From Lactifluus volemus (lineage: Eukaryota > Basidiomycota > Agaricomycetes > Russulales > Russulaceae), in contig WTXI01000001.1 in NCBI GenBank assembly GCA_022376515.1, forward strand, positions 310,001 through 374,000: DNA of 64,000 nucleotides, read 5' to 3'. Both the position numbers and the translations under genes were made by a program. How positions within the stretch are numbered: position 1 is the first letter of the stretch; each line of letters starts with the position of its first letter. The notes under the pieces were generated by a model. That model saw only the letters and a program-made list of their open reading frames with translations, did not search any database and was not told where the DNA came from. Below are positions 24,701-37,644 of the stretch, in pieces.

Positions 24701-25625
24701 AATCCCTTCAGTCGCCTGCGCTCAAAGACACAAAGCTCATTCACTTATACACGCCTGTCACCGACTCCATTTCCGGTAATGCAGTATTTGCAAGCACCAC
24801 TCCAGGTATCATTCGCATGACAAAGCCGCCTCGCAAGGCCCGGCTTCTCCAAGCCCTAGCCAAGCTTAGAAAGCTACCACCAGAGACATACGCCGACCTG
24901 AGATCTGCAGTAACATTGACCGTTGAGGAGCCTCCAGAGTCTCAACGCACCCTATTCGGCAATATTCTTATAGCTGAAGGTAAGGGTATAAGCAACTATG
25001 TATTCGAAGCTTGCCTCACGAATCGGTTGTGCAGACAATCCAGTCGCCCAGAAATTGCTTGTCAGGCAGCTACAACGCTATGACTTGAACGTAATTGCTA
25101 CCTCAAATGGTGAAGAGGCCATCACAGGTACCTGGCTCTTCTTAATAAGCCTTCACTCGTTTCACTACCTTGCATTTAGAATGGGAACGGCACGAGCCCG
25201 GCTATTTTAGCCTCGCAATGTTTGACCACCGTATGCAATAGTCTGTACCCTTTCTTATCAATCTGACACCCCATACTAGATATGCCTGTTTGTGATGGAG
25301 TAGAAGCTGCTAAGAGACTACGATCACTCGAAAACCGGCGTCAGGTGTCGGAATTCCTTCCAGGTAAGCACGTCGTAAATCAACCACCTGAACGAGACCA
25401 CCTTACGATATCTCGAACAAGTCGTCGCATTAAGCGCTGATTGTCAAGAGTCGACCAAAATGCTCTGTCTCAGTGCTGGTATGAACTCGTTCCTCAGCAA
25501 GCCCTTGAAGAAAAGTGAGTAAAGAAGATCAAGCAGTCTGAAATTGATATTAACATGACTTAGGCGATTTGGCTTCGCTTCTCACGATGTATGGAACATC
25601 TCTGCAAGTAAATCACAGTAGATGA
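15721..25625 (+). CDS. Group X hybrid histidine kinase (pseudokinase-AAA-GAF-HisKA-HATPase-receiver)
   Basis: Cytosolic two-component stress sensor of the type of S. pombe Mak2/Mak3 and C. albicans Chk1. Domains in order: a degenerate Ser/Thr kinase-like domain (about 15900-17200; [12 protein letters not shown], then [10 protein letters not shown]); an AAA/STAND ATPase (Walker A GPAGVGKSS across an intron at 17770-17835, Walker [12 protein letters not shown] at about 18262); a long helical region; GAF (about 22860-23100); HisKA with SMSHELRTP (about 23263); HATPase boxes [20 protein letters not shown] and GGTGLGLSI (24000-24270); and a C-terminal receiver with EDNPVAQ, phospho-aspartate in AMFDHHMP (about 25225), VVALSAD and SKPLKK. 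The stop is at 25623. Around 40 short introns. One base appears missing just before the phospho-histidine (about 23260). The start could be 15721 or the in-frame ATG 15823 (MPGYVFEK). Confidence 0.88.
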
Positions 25626-26121
25626 AGGACTAAGCTTTTGATCTGATCGTCGTTGTCATTGCTATCGGCGTTGCTTTCGTTTTCTCGCTTTTCTTTTGGC
25701 ATAACCATCTCAGTCTTATTTATCACCACTTCAATCAATATACATGACATATATTCCTACTATTAGCCCTGTGTACCCTCTGTGTTTCCATAGAACGATT
25801 TGTAGTTTATCTATTGCCTCGAGTTATAACAGCCTTAGGTAGAGATTACTGCCCTACATCATGATAGTACCAATCACCAAGTTATTGACAAGCATTGGAA
25901 GCGCTCGAATATCTTGCGAGTTTTCTGGTTACTGGTGCGACCAGTGACCATCAACAGAAGGAACATAGCCGAGGAACTTGAAGTTCTTTGCAAAGACGAA
26001 GAAAAAAGACGAAAAACACCGCAGTCTGAGCAGCTCACACGTTCAGGCGAGGGTCGTTCAAGGGGCATGCAAGCAGAGGCTACTCCGGGCGAGTTTATAT
26101 ATAAGAGCACTCTACTCTACT
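25626..26121. other. Intergenic between convergent hybrid kinase and UTP5
   Basis: About 500 bases holding both 3' UTRs. It contains a T-rich stretch near 25670-25700. ORFs at 25874-26110 are not convincing. No gene seen. Confidence 0.4.
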
Positions 26122-28671
26122 CTACTCGCTCTCGCTCTCGTCCTCCTCCTCTGCCTCATCGTCTATGAATCCGTTGAGCCGTGGACTCTCATCCTCTTCG
26201 CTGTCTTCTTCGCTATCCCACCCTCGTCCAATTCTTCGTCTTCGTCTTCGACCTCATCCTCATTCTCATCGTCTTCTTCCTCGTCCACGTCACTGCCGGC
26301 CCCAGACCCGCTTTCAGCACCAAGCTCAACGTCCTCGACGCTCCCCACGTCGCTCCCTTCCTCCGGCTCAACGTCCATGGCATCCGCCTCCTCCTCCTCC
26401 TCGCTCTCCCCTTCCACATAGCGCCGCGGCTCCCCACCCTTACCGGCCGTTGGTGTCCTGCCCCCTTTCCCGCTACGTGCCAACGGCGCGGGCGCGGTGG
26501 ACGCACGCAGATCGACCTGTTGCAGTACCATGTCGAGCCTCCCGGATAATGAGAGGAGTGACTCGCGCAATGCGAGTCGCGCAGTGAGCGTGGCGTGCAA
26601 TCCGGCAAGTCGTGCTACCAAATCTGGCATCTGTTCCATTTGAACCCCGATTCGCGTTGGGAGAGAGCGTCAGTGGCGATGGCATGGAGGAGGAAGGGGG
26701 CGGTGGGGGCAGGGGCTGGGACGCACCGTCATGAGATGTCCGCTGTGGACGACGAGGACCGTTCGTATCCAGCGCACAAGCACACCTGCGCGCTGGCTGC
26801 TGGGCGCAGTGGTCCGCCCTAGCCGCTGGACACACGCACCAAGTAAAGGCACCGCCAGCTGTGATGGGAGTCGTTGCACCGTCTGCATAATGAGCGTAGT
26901 ATCGCTGTACGCGAGACAAGTCTCGAGCAATTTTGTGTCTGTTGAGTGCAACGCCTGGATGAGCGTCCGTGTGAGTGTGATGGAATTTGGTTGCTCGGAA
27001 CGCGAAGCTCGGGTGGTTGGGCGCTCCGGGTTGTCGGATTCCGAGTTCTCTGCTTCTGTTCGTCTCTGAGTGGCGGGATCAAGAGCGGTCAGGCGCTGGC
27101 CGAGGGAAAGTTCCGCAAGGTCTACGTCCAGGTGGCCCTCTAGATCGGGGAGGACATCGGCAGACACGTCCTGGGCCATATCTGTGCCGCTTCGGACTGT
27201 AAGAGATGAAGGTTCCACATAGCGCTTGTTCGGAGCAGCCTGGACAGTGGTCATCACGGTGGAAGGTGTACACATAGAAGGCGACTTACTGTGATGCTGT
27301 CATCGAGGTCCACGAGACCGGCACCCGCATCTTTGTGTACAACACTGACATCCTGGATGAACTCTCCAGAGTCATCCAGGTATCGCTAATGTAGGCGTGG
27401 TCACGTCAAACCCACAAAGAAGGACGCGAGCTCGACAAACTCACAACAACGTCGAACATTGGTTTTACGCCACCGGCCAGCCACGCTACTCGTATTCGAC
27501 CATCTTGTTCGAAGGCAGCGTTGACCACCTGCGCAGCTGTCGTACTTCGTCTAAACGAGATAGTTGCTGATGATCTGGGTGAAAGGGTTGTGACTTTTTC
27601 TTTGTTCTTTTTGGGTGTTTTTGTGGCTGCTTGGTCGACAGTAGGTGTGAAAACCGTGAGGCGACCAGATGAAGAGAGCACAAGCAAACTGGGGTTGTTG
27701 GGTGACGGAGAGAAAGATATGTGCCTCGCATCGGAATCAAGGGGTGCAGATGCGATAAGCTTGCCCTCACTCCCATGGACACGGGGCACCTCCCATATGT
27801 GAACATGGCGATCTGACTCGGCAATTGAAGCAAATCTTCGCGGAGTCTGACTCTCATGTTCGAAAGGCTCCCATCGTAACATGGTGACGTTGGAGGCATG
27901 CCCAGTGAAACGCGCCTCTTCCGTGAGCTTTTGCGAGGAAGTAAGCAATGGATTGGAGGAAGTAGATAGTAGATGGATACTGTGATGTGCGAGGAGGAAG
28001 GTGGGATGATCCGTCTCGGCGTCAGGAAGGAGGGCGAGTGATGTGCCGGATGAACGATTGTCGGTCTTGCTGCTTGAAAGGAGCTCGCCTGTTTGAGCAT
28101 TCCAAGTGCGGATAAGGCTATCAGCACCAGACGTAATGATGGTCAAAGCGCCGCTCGAAATGCTAGTGCAAATATCAAAGGAGAGAATGGAGGAGGTGCA
28201 CGATGGGTGGGAGAGTGTGCGAATAACACGAGCATGTGAGGGTGAGAACAGGATTGTGGAGCCTGTTGAGAGACCCAAGACAACTATCAGAACAGCCTCC
28301 GGTTCTGAATGAGGCTGAGGCGCGAGAGAGTCGCCCTTTTTCCGTTTCTTGCGTGGTGCGGAATCGTCAGCGTACTGATCTCCAATGGAAGACTTGGAAG
28401 TTCGAAAGGTGGTCCAAGAAAGAGCTGTGACGCGTGCAGAATCAACGACATACTCAGAAATACTCCTTCCAGTGGTAGTGTCATGTATGCGCAGACGGTG
28501 CTTGTCGACAGCGAGGGAGACGAAGGCAAAGAGAGTTGCAGAAGGTGAAAATGCGGAGAGAATGGCTAAAGATAAATTCTCCTGCAGTACTGGTTGAGAC
28601 AAGGTCGAGTTGGAGACCGGTCTACTTTTTGGTGGTTTGTTTTTTTGTTTTCTTGAGGATGTCGATGTCAT
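26122..28671 (-). CDS. UTP5: UTP5/WDR43, small-subunit processome (t-UTP/UtpA) protein
   Basis: Nucleolar protein for pre-rRNA transcription and 18S maturation. Start 28671 (MTSTSSRKQKNK) is chosen as the first ATG of the conserved frame. WD40 propeller at about 27410-28600 (SGADSLIRTWNAQTG, FTGHASNVTMLRW, FASIAESDRHVHIWEV). An intron near 27270-27406 leads to further propeller sequence, then the Utp12 domain (about 26550-27010: LTRTLIQALHSTD, RLPSQLAVPLLGACVQRL, VLVRWIRTVLVVHS, MPDLVARLAGLH). The tail is a long acidic D/E/S region. Near 26220 one base is missing; the next frame continues with DSEEDSEEDESP and FIDDEAEEED and stops at 26122, matching the usual acidic end of the family. PHO85 is divergent. 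Confidence 0.87.
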
Positions 28672-28905
28672 TGCACGGTAGTACGCTGCTATTTGTACTG
28701 TGCTGCTTGATCTCACTGCAAACTTAACGTCACGTGTCTTTATTGTTCCCGGGTATATCCGGACCGTTTTCTACCTTTACAAAAGGCGGCGACAAGTCAT
28801 CTGCTCAACAATCACACTTACCATCTCGCCCTCCGAGGGCTACAAGTCCCTCATCGCATCAGGCCCTCTTTCTTGTACAGTATCTCCTTTTCTTACGGCG
28901 TTGTA
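28672..28905. promoter_or_regulatory. Short shared promoter region, UTP5 / PHO85
   Basis: 234 bases separate the two start codons. The sequence includes CACGTG at about 28732, the E-box core bound in yeast by Cbf1 and Pho4. A Pho4-like site between a PHO85-type kinase and a ribosome-biogenesis gene is suggestive only. Confidence 0.4.
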
Positions 28906-30335
<1,430 letters not shown>

Positions 30336-31359
30336 TTATTACATTTGGGCCTCACTCGTCTCTCTTCCACGCTCTCGCTTTGTCCCCAGGAATGTAGTAG
30401 CAATCAAATGATGTAACAATACGTCCGACTCCTCATCCTAACGTCAGTCAATGTGTTTCTGGTCCGTATTAGCCCCGGGAACCGGTAACGCATTGCCGCA
30501 ATGTCCCCAAACAACTCAGATTGGCCGGCGGGAACATGAAGACCTCGAGAACATGTTCATCGTTGGCCTTGTTCATGTATATTTTCGAGTGTAGTCCTGT
30601 AGCCCACCTTCCCTCTCGTGGACCATCTGTGGTTGCGCTGATGCATAGCCCCCACGCTCAAAGATTTCAGGCAAGTCACCGCTTTCTGTCTAAACCAAGT
30701 AAGTGTACGTCCCGCCGGTGGCGATGCTATGTATTGTATGAATTGTTATCGGGGGCTGCCTCTGGGCGCTATTAGTGTTGGTATTCCGCGGGCAAAGGGT
30801 ATACCAAGTTTTCATGTTCGTTGACTCGGAATTCTTTGCCCACTTCAAGTTTTGGCGATGCCGCCGCGGACCGCCTGCCATCACATATGTCATGTAGTGT
30901 CTGTTTCATCTTGGCATGTTGCGGTATACAAATGCAGATTTTTTTAAAGAAAAGTTTCATGACATACTGTAGCTGGCCGCATGTTTAACCCGCCCAATAT
31001 CGCGCCACAGGGCCCTTTACGCCCTCCTGTAATAAGGCGTGTTGTTTTACTAATTATTTTTACGTAGTCCCCATTAATTACGACAAAGGTATAGCAAGGC
31101 CGTGACATACAGTACTGTATGGGCGGCCTTTCTTACTTCTGTGATGCGACGCTCGCACTCGTGCTTGCATTTTGCATTATTTTCCACCTGTACACGGCCC
31201 GACCATTCACACTAGTACCACCGGACACGGCTGACGGAAGTTGGCTGCGGAACGAATACTGTGACTTGTGGGTTTCTGATGCATATGCGTGCTTCCCGCT
31301 ACAGGCTTAAATACAGCTCTTGAAGCCTTTTTACCAAGCTGTCTGTGCAAATCAGTGCC
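30336..31359. other. Intergenic, about 1 kb without a gene
   Basis: This covers the PHO85 3' UTR and the upstream region of the secreted hydrolase. ORFs on either strand (for example 30690-30960) lack codon or domain support. A locally AT-rich stretch lies near 30930-31080. No repeat or RNA gene is recognised. Confidence 0.4.
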
Positions 31360-33286
31360 ATGAGACTCTCCTCCTTCCTCCCTATCATCGTTCTCTTTCG
31401 TAGCGCGACATGTGCGGTTGCGGGCGAGTGGAAACGATCGTCTTCTATTGCATCGGTGGAGACTATCCTCACGCCCGACTTTGTGAAGGCTGTGCAAAAA
31501 GCCATCGATGCAGAGAACATCCCTGGGCTGACCTTGGCTATTGTTCGTAAGACTGGGTCAACGGAGCTCGGTGCATGGGGTATAAAGTCTGAGGACGGTA
31601 CCAATATGACTACTGACGTACGTAACCCTCTTTGAGTCTATGGAGACGAACGTGGGACACAAAATCTTTTTTTAGACGTTGTTTAGTATCGCCTCATGCT
31701 CAAAGGCGTTCCTCTCCGCTTCTCTGGGCATTCTGATCGACGATTTCGCCCACGGACGTAATTCAACTCCATTACCTGCGAGCTTGTCGACTTTAATTTG
31801 GAAGACCAAGATCGCTGATATCCTACCGGATGACTGGAAGCTGATAGATCCTTGGGCGAGCCAGAAGGCTAATCTGATCGACATATTAACTCACGTATCT
31901 GGTCTTGCAAGGTAAATACTTTGGCCCAAACGCTTGTCCATGTGTAACGTTCGTTATGGCTCTCAGTAACGATTTATCGTACAAAGCAAATTTCAGCTCG
32001 AGCGATGTGACGAGAAATCTCCGCAATCTGCGCCCTTCTTATGAACTTCGTGAGCAATGGCTTTACAACAATATGGTATGTCTCGGTGTGCTCCAGCTCT
32101 GGAACTCGGCTGAAGGAGCAATCTAGATGTACATGGTCGGTGCGGAGGTCGTGTCAACGTTATCTGGCATGCGCCTGGCGGATTTTGTCAACAACCGGAT
32201 CTTCAAGCCTCTAGGTATGAATTCCTCGACCTACTCAATCGATGCGGCCACCCATACCGGTAAATTCTCGGAGACGTGGACCTCCTTTGGCCGGCTGATA
32301 CCTCCATGGATCGAGGGTGAGTTTGAAGATCTCATAGCTGGTCCCGCGGGGGTGATTTCTAGTGTTGAAGAACTGGTGAGTCGTGAGATGTGGGAAGTGT
32401 GAACATTTACCTCATGAATTGGACAGGCGTCATGGGCCAGAATGACCCTGAACAGCGGTATCGACCCTGATACAAACGTAACAATCATACCGTCTGCAGC
32501 GTATGACAACATTACTTCGGTGCACAGCATCGTGGCTCCCAATACTGTTGGGCAACCTGAAGGGTTTTCAATCGTGGGATACGGGCTCGGATGGCTTAGA
32601 TTCTCTTATTTCGGTCACGATGTAAGTGAGAGCTTTGCCTAGAGACCATGGCCTATAGAGGGCATAACAATTCTCGATAGATCATCCAACACGACGGAAG
32701 CACACCAGGGGTGTCCTCGAGCATTGCCCTTTCCCTATCTGATGGTATTGGCGTTATCGCACTGGCTAATGCGGATGGCAAAAATAAAGTCCTAGAGGAT
32801 ATCATCGCAGCTGTTGCCCTGAAGGTCTTCAACATAACTTCTTCCGTTTCCCAACCCGACGAGCCGAGTTCCGCTTCGCCCACCAAGCGGGAATGGCACG
32901 CTGGCTTAACAGCTCGGGCAAATGCAACTAGCGCGCTCTCTCCTCTCGACCTGGGAGGAACATATTTCAACGCAGGATATGGCCTAACTGTGTTGTGCAG
33001 CGTGGTCAGCTCGTCTCCGACCTGTCAGAGCGTCCTAGCCGACTTCCACTCTGTTGATCCGTCCCTTTCATCCAATTCAACGGACTTATTCGCGTCTTGG
33101 AACGGAGTATTCAGCAAACACATTCGCTTTACCCAATCAGATGCCAGCCAGTACTCGTATTTGATATCTGTTGGGACGATTTATCCCCATGGCTACGGAA
33201 AGAATTCCACGGCTTTCTCGACTCTATCTGAATTTGCAGCTGCAGAATTCGTGGTGGAAAATAATACGGTGTCGGGTTCGGAGTGA
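31360..33286 (+). CDS. Secreted beta-lactamase-like serine hydrolase
   Basis: Penicillin-binding-protein/class C beta-lactamase fold enzyme, probably an extracellular esterase or peptidase of unknown substrate. Model: 31360-31617, 31676-31911, 31967-32075, 32127-32375, 32427-32621, 32681-33286, in phase, 550 residues, no frame break. It begins with a signal peptide (MRLSSFLPIIVLFRSATC). Catalytic signatures: SxxK in SIASCSKAF (about 31685-31710), a YxN-type LYNNM (about 32062-32075, at an intron) and HDG in IIQHDGSTPG (about 32690). Many N-x-S/T glycosylation sites sit in the C-terminal region, which extends past the hydrolase domain. The ATG at 31360 is the first ATG of the signal peptide. 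No neighbour suggests a pathway. Confidence 0.88.
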
Positions 33287-33627
33287 ATGATATAGGTGCT
33301 GAAGTGAGCGTGGGACAATTGGAGAAGGAATCGGAAGTTTGGTTCGTTAAGTTGGCATAATCTTAACTTAGTAGTATTTGAAATTGTAGAAATGCCGTCT
33401 TGTTGCTCCACCAATTGAATCAGGCTCAAAGGGTTCAGTCGACAAGCACTAGTCCATGACCTGCCTGCCTGACTCGTAACTCGAGCGTGACAGAAGGTCA
33501 GTGGACTCTAAAATTTCAGAGCGTACCAAGTAACTTGGATTGCGCCACAGACGCGTCGCGGGATCTTCAATAAAAGTTAGCTAGTTAGTAATTAGCAACA
33601 CTCCGCTCCATCTTGTTTCCTCCACAC
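33287..33627. other. Intergenic between secreted hydrolase and MGS1
   Basis: 341 bases on the path between two same-strand genes. Contains the hydrolase 3' UTR and the MGS1 promoter; AT-rich near 33570-33600. Nothing else seen. Confidence 0.4.
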
Positions 33628-35915
33628 ATGGCCACCTCTGCTACAGGTGAGATCATGCTAGTACGGGCGACGGCGCTATAGCTGATGAGTCTCATTTATG
33701 CAGTGACCTGGTAGGACCTTCTCACATCGCGCTCTCTGTTCCTTCTTATTGGCAGTCGCCGTCTTCCAGTCCAATATGTTCACGAAGCGTGCTCGAGGAG
33801 CTGATCAACCGGCATCTCGATGCTAACTGCAGGGACACCATCCTCGGCCCTTCAACCGCTCCAAAACCGCATCGGATATCGTCCGCACGCCCTGTTGCAC
33901 CGATTTTAAGGGCCCGAGTGGTGGCCCGGCTACTACTAGTAGGATTGATCTATCCCAGCCTAGCCAACACTCAGCAGCGAATATACACCCTCAAAAGAGG
34001 AAGCCAATAGGGGATCTTAAATTTCTGCTCACTCGACGCCGGTCAAACGGACCAAACCAAACACCGTCAGCTCGCGTCTGCAGGCAGCCTCTCCGCTTGC
34101 GGAGCGACTGAGGCCGAACGATTTAGACGAATTTGTTGGCCAGACACATTTGACTGGTCCTAACTCATTCTTGTCCACCCTTGCTGAAAAAGGTGCTATA
34201 GGAAGCCTAATTTTGTGGGGTCCACCTGGGTGAAAAGGGCTTTGCTTTTTCACATGACGGAGCTGACTGACTGCACCTCAGCTGTGGCAAGACAACTCTA
34301 GCGCGACTTATTGCCAAGCGCACGGATGCAAATTTTAGAGAACTTAGCGCAACGATCGTGGGCATAACGACGTCCGCCACTCTTCGATGAGGCGAAAAAC
34401 ACACTCCAGCTAACCGGAAGGTGGGTCGTCCAGGTTGCCCATCTGGGTTATGACTTAACGCCTTTAGCCGAACCATAATTTTTCTGGATGAGATACATCG
34501 CTTTACACGATCACAGCAGGCACACCTTCCTTGAAATGTAGTCATATCATCCTGCTGACATCAAGAAAAGGACATATTTCTTCCGTTCCTCGAACGTGGT
34601 TACGTTCAAGTACGTAACCACAGTATTAATCAACCTGCAGAAGGGTTCTTAATCATATCCAGCTCATAGGAGCGACGACAGAAAATCCATCTTTCAAACT
34701 AAACGGAGCATTACTCAGTCGATGTCGGTATGTGACGCCGACTTTGTGCGACCGTTCTGCCTGACATTGGTAAAGTGTATTTGTACTCGAGCAGTTGACC
34801 GACGAACAGATCGTTGAGATTATCAAGAAGGCCATTGCACGGCTCACGTCATCAGATGAAATATGTCATGGTGCATCTGTCGAGTCAACGGGTTCCCCAG
34901 CAACTTTACCCCAGGATGTCTCCTTAGAACATTCTTCGCCGCCACCTTCACTACCGGCTTCCCCTCGTTTATCTTCCAATACAAACACTACTATCGAATC
35001 TTCGTTGCCGACCCCAAAGCAGCCGTTGTTTTCTCAATACCCCCATATTACGGAACAGATCATCACTTCTATGGCGTCGCTCGCAGCAGGAGACGCACGT
35101 GCCGCACTGTCTCTGCTTGAACACGTCATTCTAGCACCTGCTGATACGTCTCAGTCCGCGCTGCTCGCCTCCTTGAAACACTCAGTTGCTACATCTTATG
35201 ACCGTACAGGAGGCGCGCGGTACGACCTCATCTCTGCGTTGCATAAATGCATACGAGGGAATCAGGGCGGCGCTGCTCTGTACTGGTTAGCACGCATGCT
35301 TGAGGCAGACGAGGACCCCATGTACATCGCGAGGCGTCTAGTGGTCTGTGCGAGCGAAGACGTCGGAATGGCCGATCCACACGCCCTTCCTCTAGTGAGT
35401 ACCGCCATGCGCAGAAGGTGGTCATCGCTGAACTTACATGCGTGGACAGGCCATGGCCGCGCTACAAGCCTGTCAAGCGATTGGATGCCAGAATGCCGGA
35501 TCAACCTCGCCCACGTTGTTACATACCTTTCAGAGGCCCCCAAGTCAACCCGAGCTTTCGAGGCATATAACCGTGCCCGGGAGCTCGCCAAACAGGACAT
35601 GACTCTACCCGTGCCCGTCTCCATACGCAATGCCCCCACCCGTATGATGAAGCAACTCGGATATGGCGAAGGATATAAACATCAGCCACACTTTGCGTAT
35701 GGATTTTGTACTCGGATGGTCATCACAGCCACTGCTGACGGAAACTTCCTAGGCATCCAGTTACGAACGACTATTTACCGCCACAAATCAGTGGGGAAGT
35801 TATTCTGCTCAAAGAAGGCGACCTGGCGGGGAAGAAGTGGGACGAGGACGCGCTAAGGCAGTGGGAGGTGATGGAGAATCGTGGAGAGGCATGGGTAGGA
35901 AGACCTGCATCCTGA
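33628..35915 (+). CDS. MGS1: MGS1/WRNIP1 AAA+ ATPase with UBZ zinc finger, several frame breaks
   Basis: Replication-fork ATPase that binds ubiquitinated PCNA and polymerase delta. Start 33628: MATSATVTCPICSRSV, assembled over two small introns, gives a UBZ4 finger (CPIC..H..C, ending HLDANC). After a linker come LRPNDLDEFVGQTHL, GPPGCGKTTLARLIAK (Walker A across an intron at about 34232-34281), IIFLDEIHRF (Walker B), IGATTENPSF (sensor 1), LLSRCRVF (arginine finger), GDARAALSLLE (sensor 2) and the MgsA C-terminal domain (ASEDVGMADPHALPL, MPECRINLAHVVTYLSEAPKS, HPVTNDYLPPQ). Single bases seem missing near 33905, 34366, 34383 and 35485. Each repair restores strongly conserved residues. The stop is at 35913-35915. 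Confidence 0.82.
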
Positions 35916-36041
35916 GCTGGGAAGGTTTATGGATATCACGAACGTACGGTATCGCACAATATTATTGTTGACATGAACTCATATATCAGAATGAACGTGT
36001 AATATACTGTACCATATCCTTCTCCTAAATAATCTCGCGTC

Positions 36042-37644
36042 TCAGCGTGTCTTCTTGCGTGCTCTGGAGGCTTCTGAAACAGTCGAGTCCTAGGCGTGAT
36101 CAAAATGTTGGCATGCGGGTGTATATTACAAGAAGGCTGCCGACCTTCGTCACTCGCTTTCTGGACGTCCGTACCACAGTTTCTGCCTCAGGTGCAGGAG
36201 ACGGAGATTCGCCACTGTCCGTTTTCTGTGGGAGTGAATCTCATTTAAGTCCTGACACCTATTGTGGGCGTCATTCATACCTTCCTCCGCTCCTGCGCTC
36301 CATTATTTCTCGAGAGATGTTGCAACTCTACGACGTACGCCGACGTACGGCCACCCACAGTTACCCATTTGATAGTCGCCGGTTGACCGTCCGGCTAGAC
36401 ATGTACTATTCATGACCATGGATAGCTGAAAGCAAAATGCTCACAAGCTTCAACATCGGTTCGTCATCTCCCTTCCGGGTTTTTCCTTTGCCCTATCACT
36501 GCGATGTCAATATCGTGCCCAAAGACGCCAAAAACGGCAGCATTAACCCAGCGATATCTGAAGAGCCAATTATCTGGGAATTTGGAGTCATCCGCGTTCA
36601 CCTTGACCGCGAATGTACAGACATCTCGGATTTGTTGGTGTAAAGCTTGAACTTGTTCCTCTGAAAGTGAGTTGCAGCGTTGTTCTGGATGAATTCTAGC
36701 GTGATACAGAACTTCATCTAGGACGTTGTGTTACCTAAAGTCACAACAACACATGACTCTGGTACGAGCCTCACCTGCAACCCAGTTTCCAATGCCAGCA
36801 CTGAAGGATTGATCCAGTAAGAGTGCTTTGATTGGACAGCCCCTTTTAAGCACGCCTTCGCCGAAAGCTGTCAAGTCTGGCATAGACAGAATGGGGTCGA
36901 ACCCCATATTAGAAATTGGGGGTTCAGTGAGTGGTGTCTTGCATAAGCGAATCCGTCCGAGTCTACGTGCGTCGAGAAAGGCTACTTCTATCACCTCTTC
37001 ATTACCACCGGAAGCAGGTCCGACATGAAGAATAAACTTAAACGGGTGGTGAGCGGGAGATCTCAACCCTGGTTGGAAAGCTGTCAACCTTCATAAAACG
37101 GGGTGGCCACTCTGTAGAAACCTTCCTAGGAGCTTCCCTATAGTGCACGGGTATCTGCCCCCTAAGCTTTGGTGCAGGAGGCTCTTTCAGGGAAGAATAG
37201 TCGAAAAGATGGCACGCGAACCTGGAGCATGCCGGTCATACCAAAATGAAGGACAGGATGTCGTCCCTCGCCATCGAGCTCGAGATAGAAGACCTTGCCT
37301 ACACATCAACCATTGTTAGTGCATTCCCAACCTGTTACAGAAAATCAGAGTACCATATCGCCCTACCGCTATAATAGTGCGCCCGGTGATTTCTTTGGCC
37401 TGTTGTCGTTGTCAAAGTCACGATCACCGGTATGTAGGTCATCAATCATACAAACTCGTCATGGGTTGTGTCCGCGTAGACGATTCTGTCTTCCGTCGTT
37501 TCCACTCGCTTTATCTGCTTGTTGAGTCCTATAGAACGTAGGAGTGCCGCTGCGCGTTCCACTTCTGTAGAAACACGTGAACAAACGAAAGTTTGAAAAG
37601 GTATGGGCTACATGGAAGGAGTATTAACCTGGAAGTTCCGGCAT
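36042..37644 (-). CDS. Formamidopyrimidine-DNA glycosylase (Fpg/Nei family)
   Basis: Base-excision repair glycosylase/AP lyase for oxidised purines. Start 37644 gives MPELP, then an intron, then EVERAAALLRS, so the catalytic Pro-2 and Glu-3 are present. Later exons show EVAFLDARRLGRIRL, FDPILSMPDL, the H2TH region CPIKALLLDQSFSAGIGNWVA..DEVLYHARIHPEQR, and the C-terminal hairpin GGRTSAYVVELQ, which lacks zinc-finger cysteines as in plant and fungal MMH-type enzymes. A lysine/arginine-rich tail (TSRKRVTK, SRARKKTR) suggests nuclear targeting. The stop is at 36042-36044. Every junction I checked is in phase and I found no certain frame break. Confidence 0.85.

Noticed and set aside
26165..26587. 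Plus-strand Ser/Pro/Arg-rich ORFs across the UTP5 tail
   Set aside because: They are the complement of the acidic GAG/GAC repeats of UTP5.
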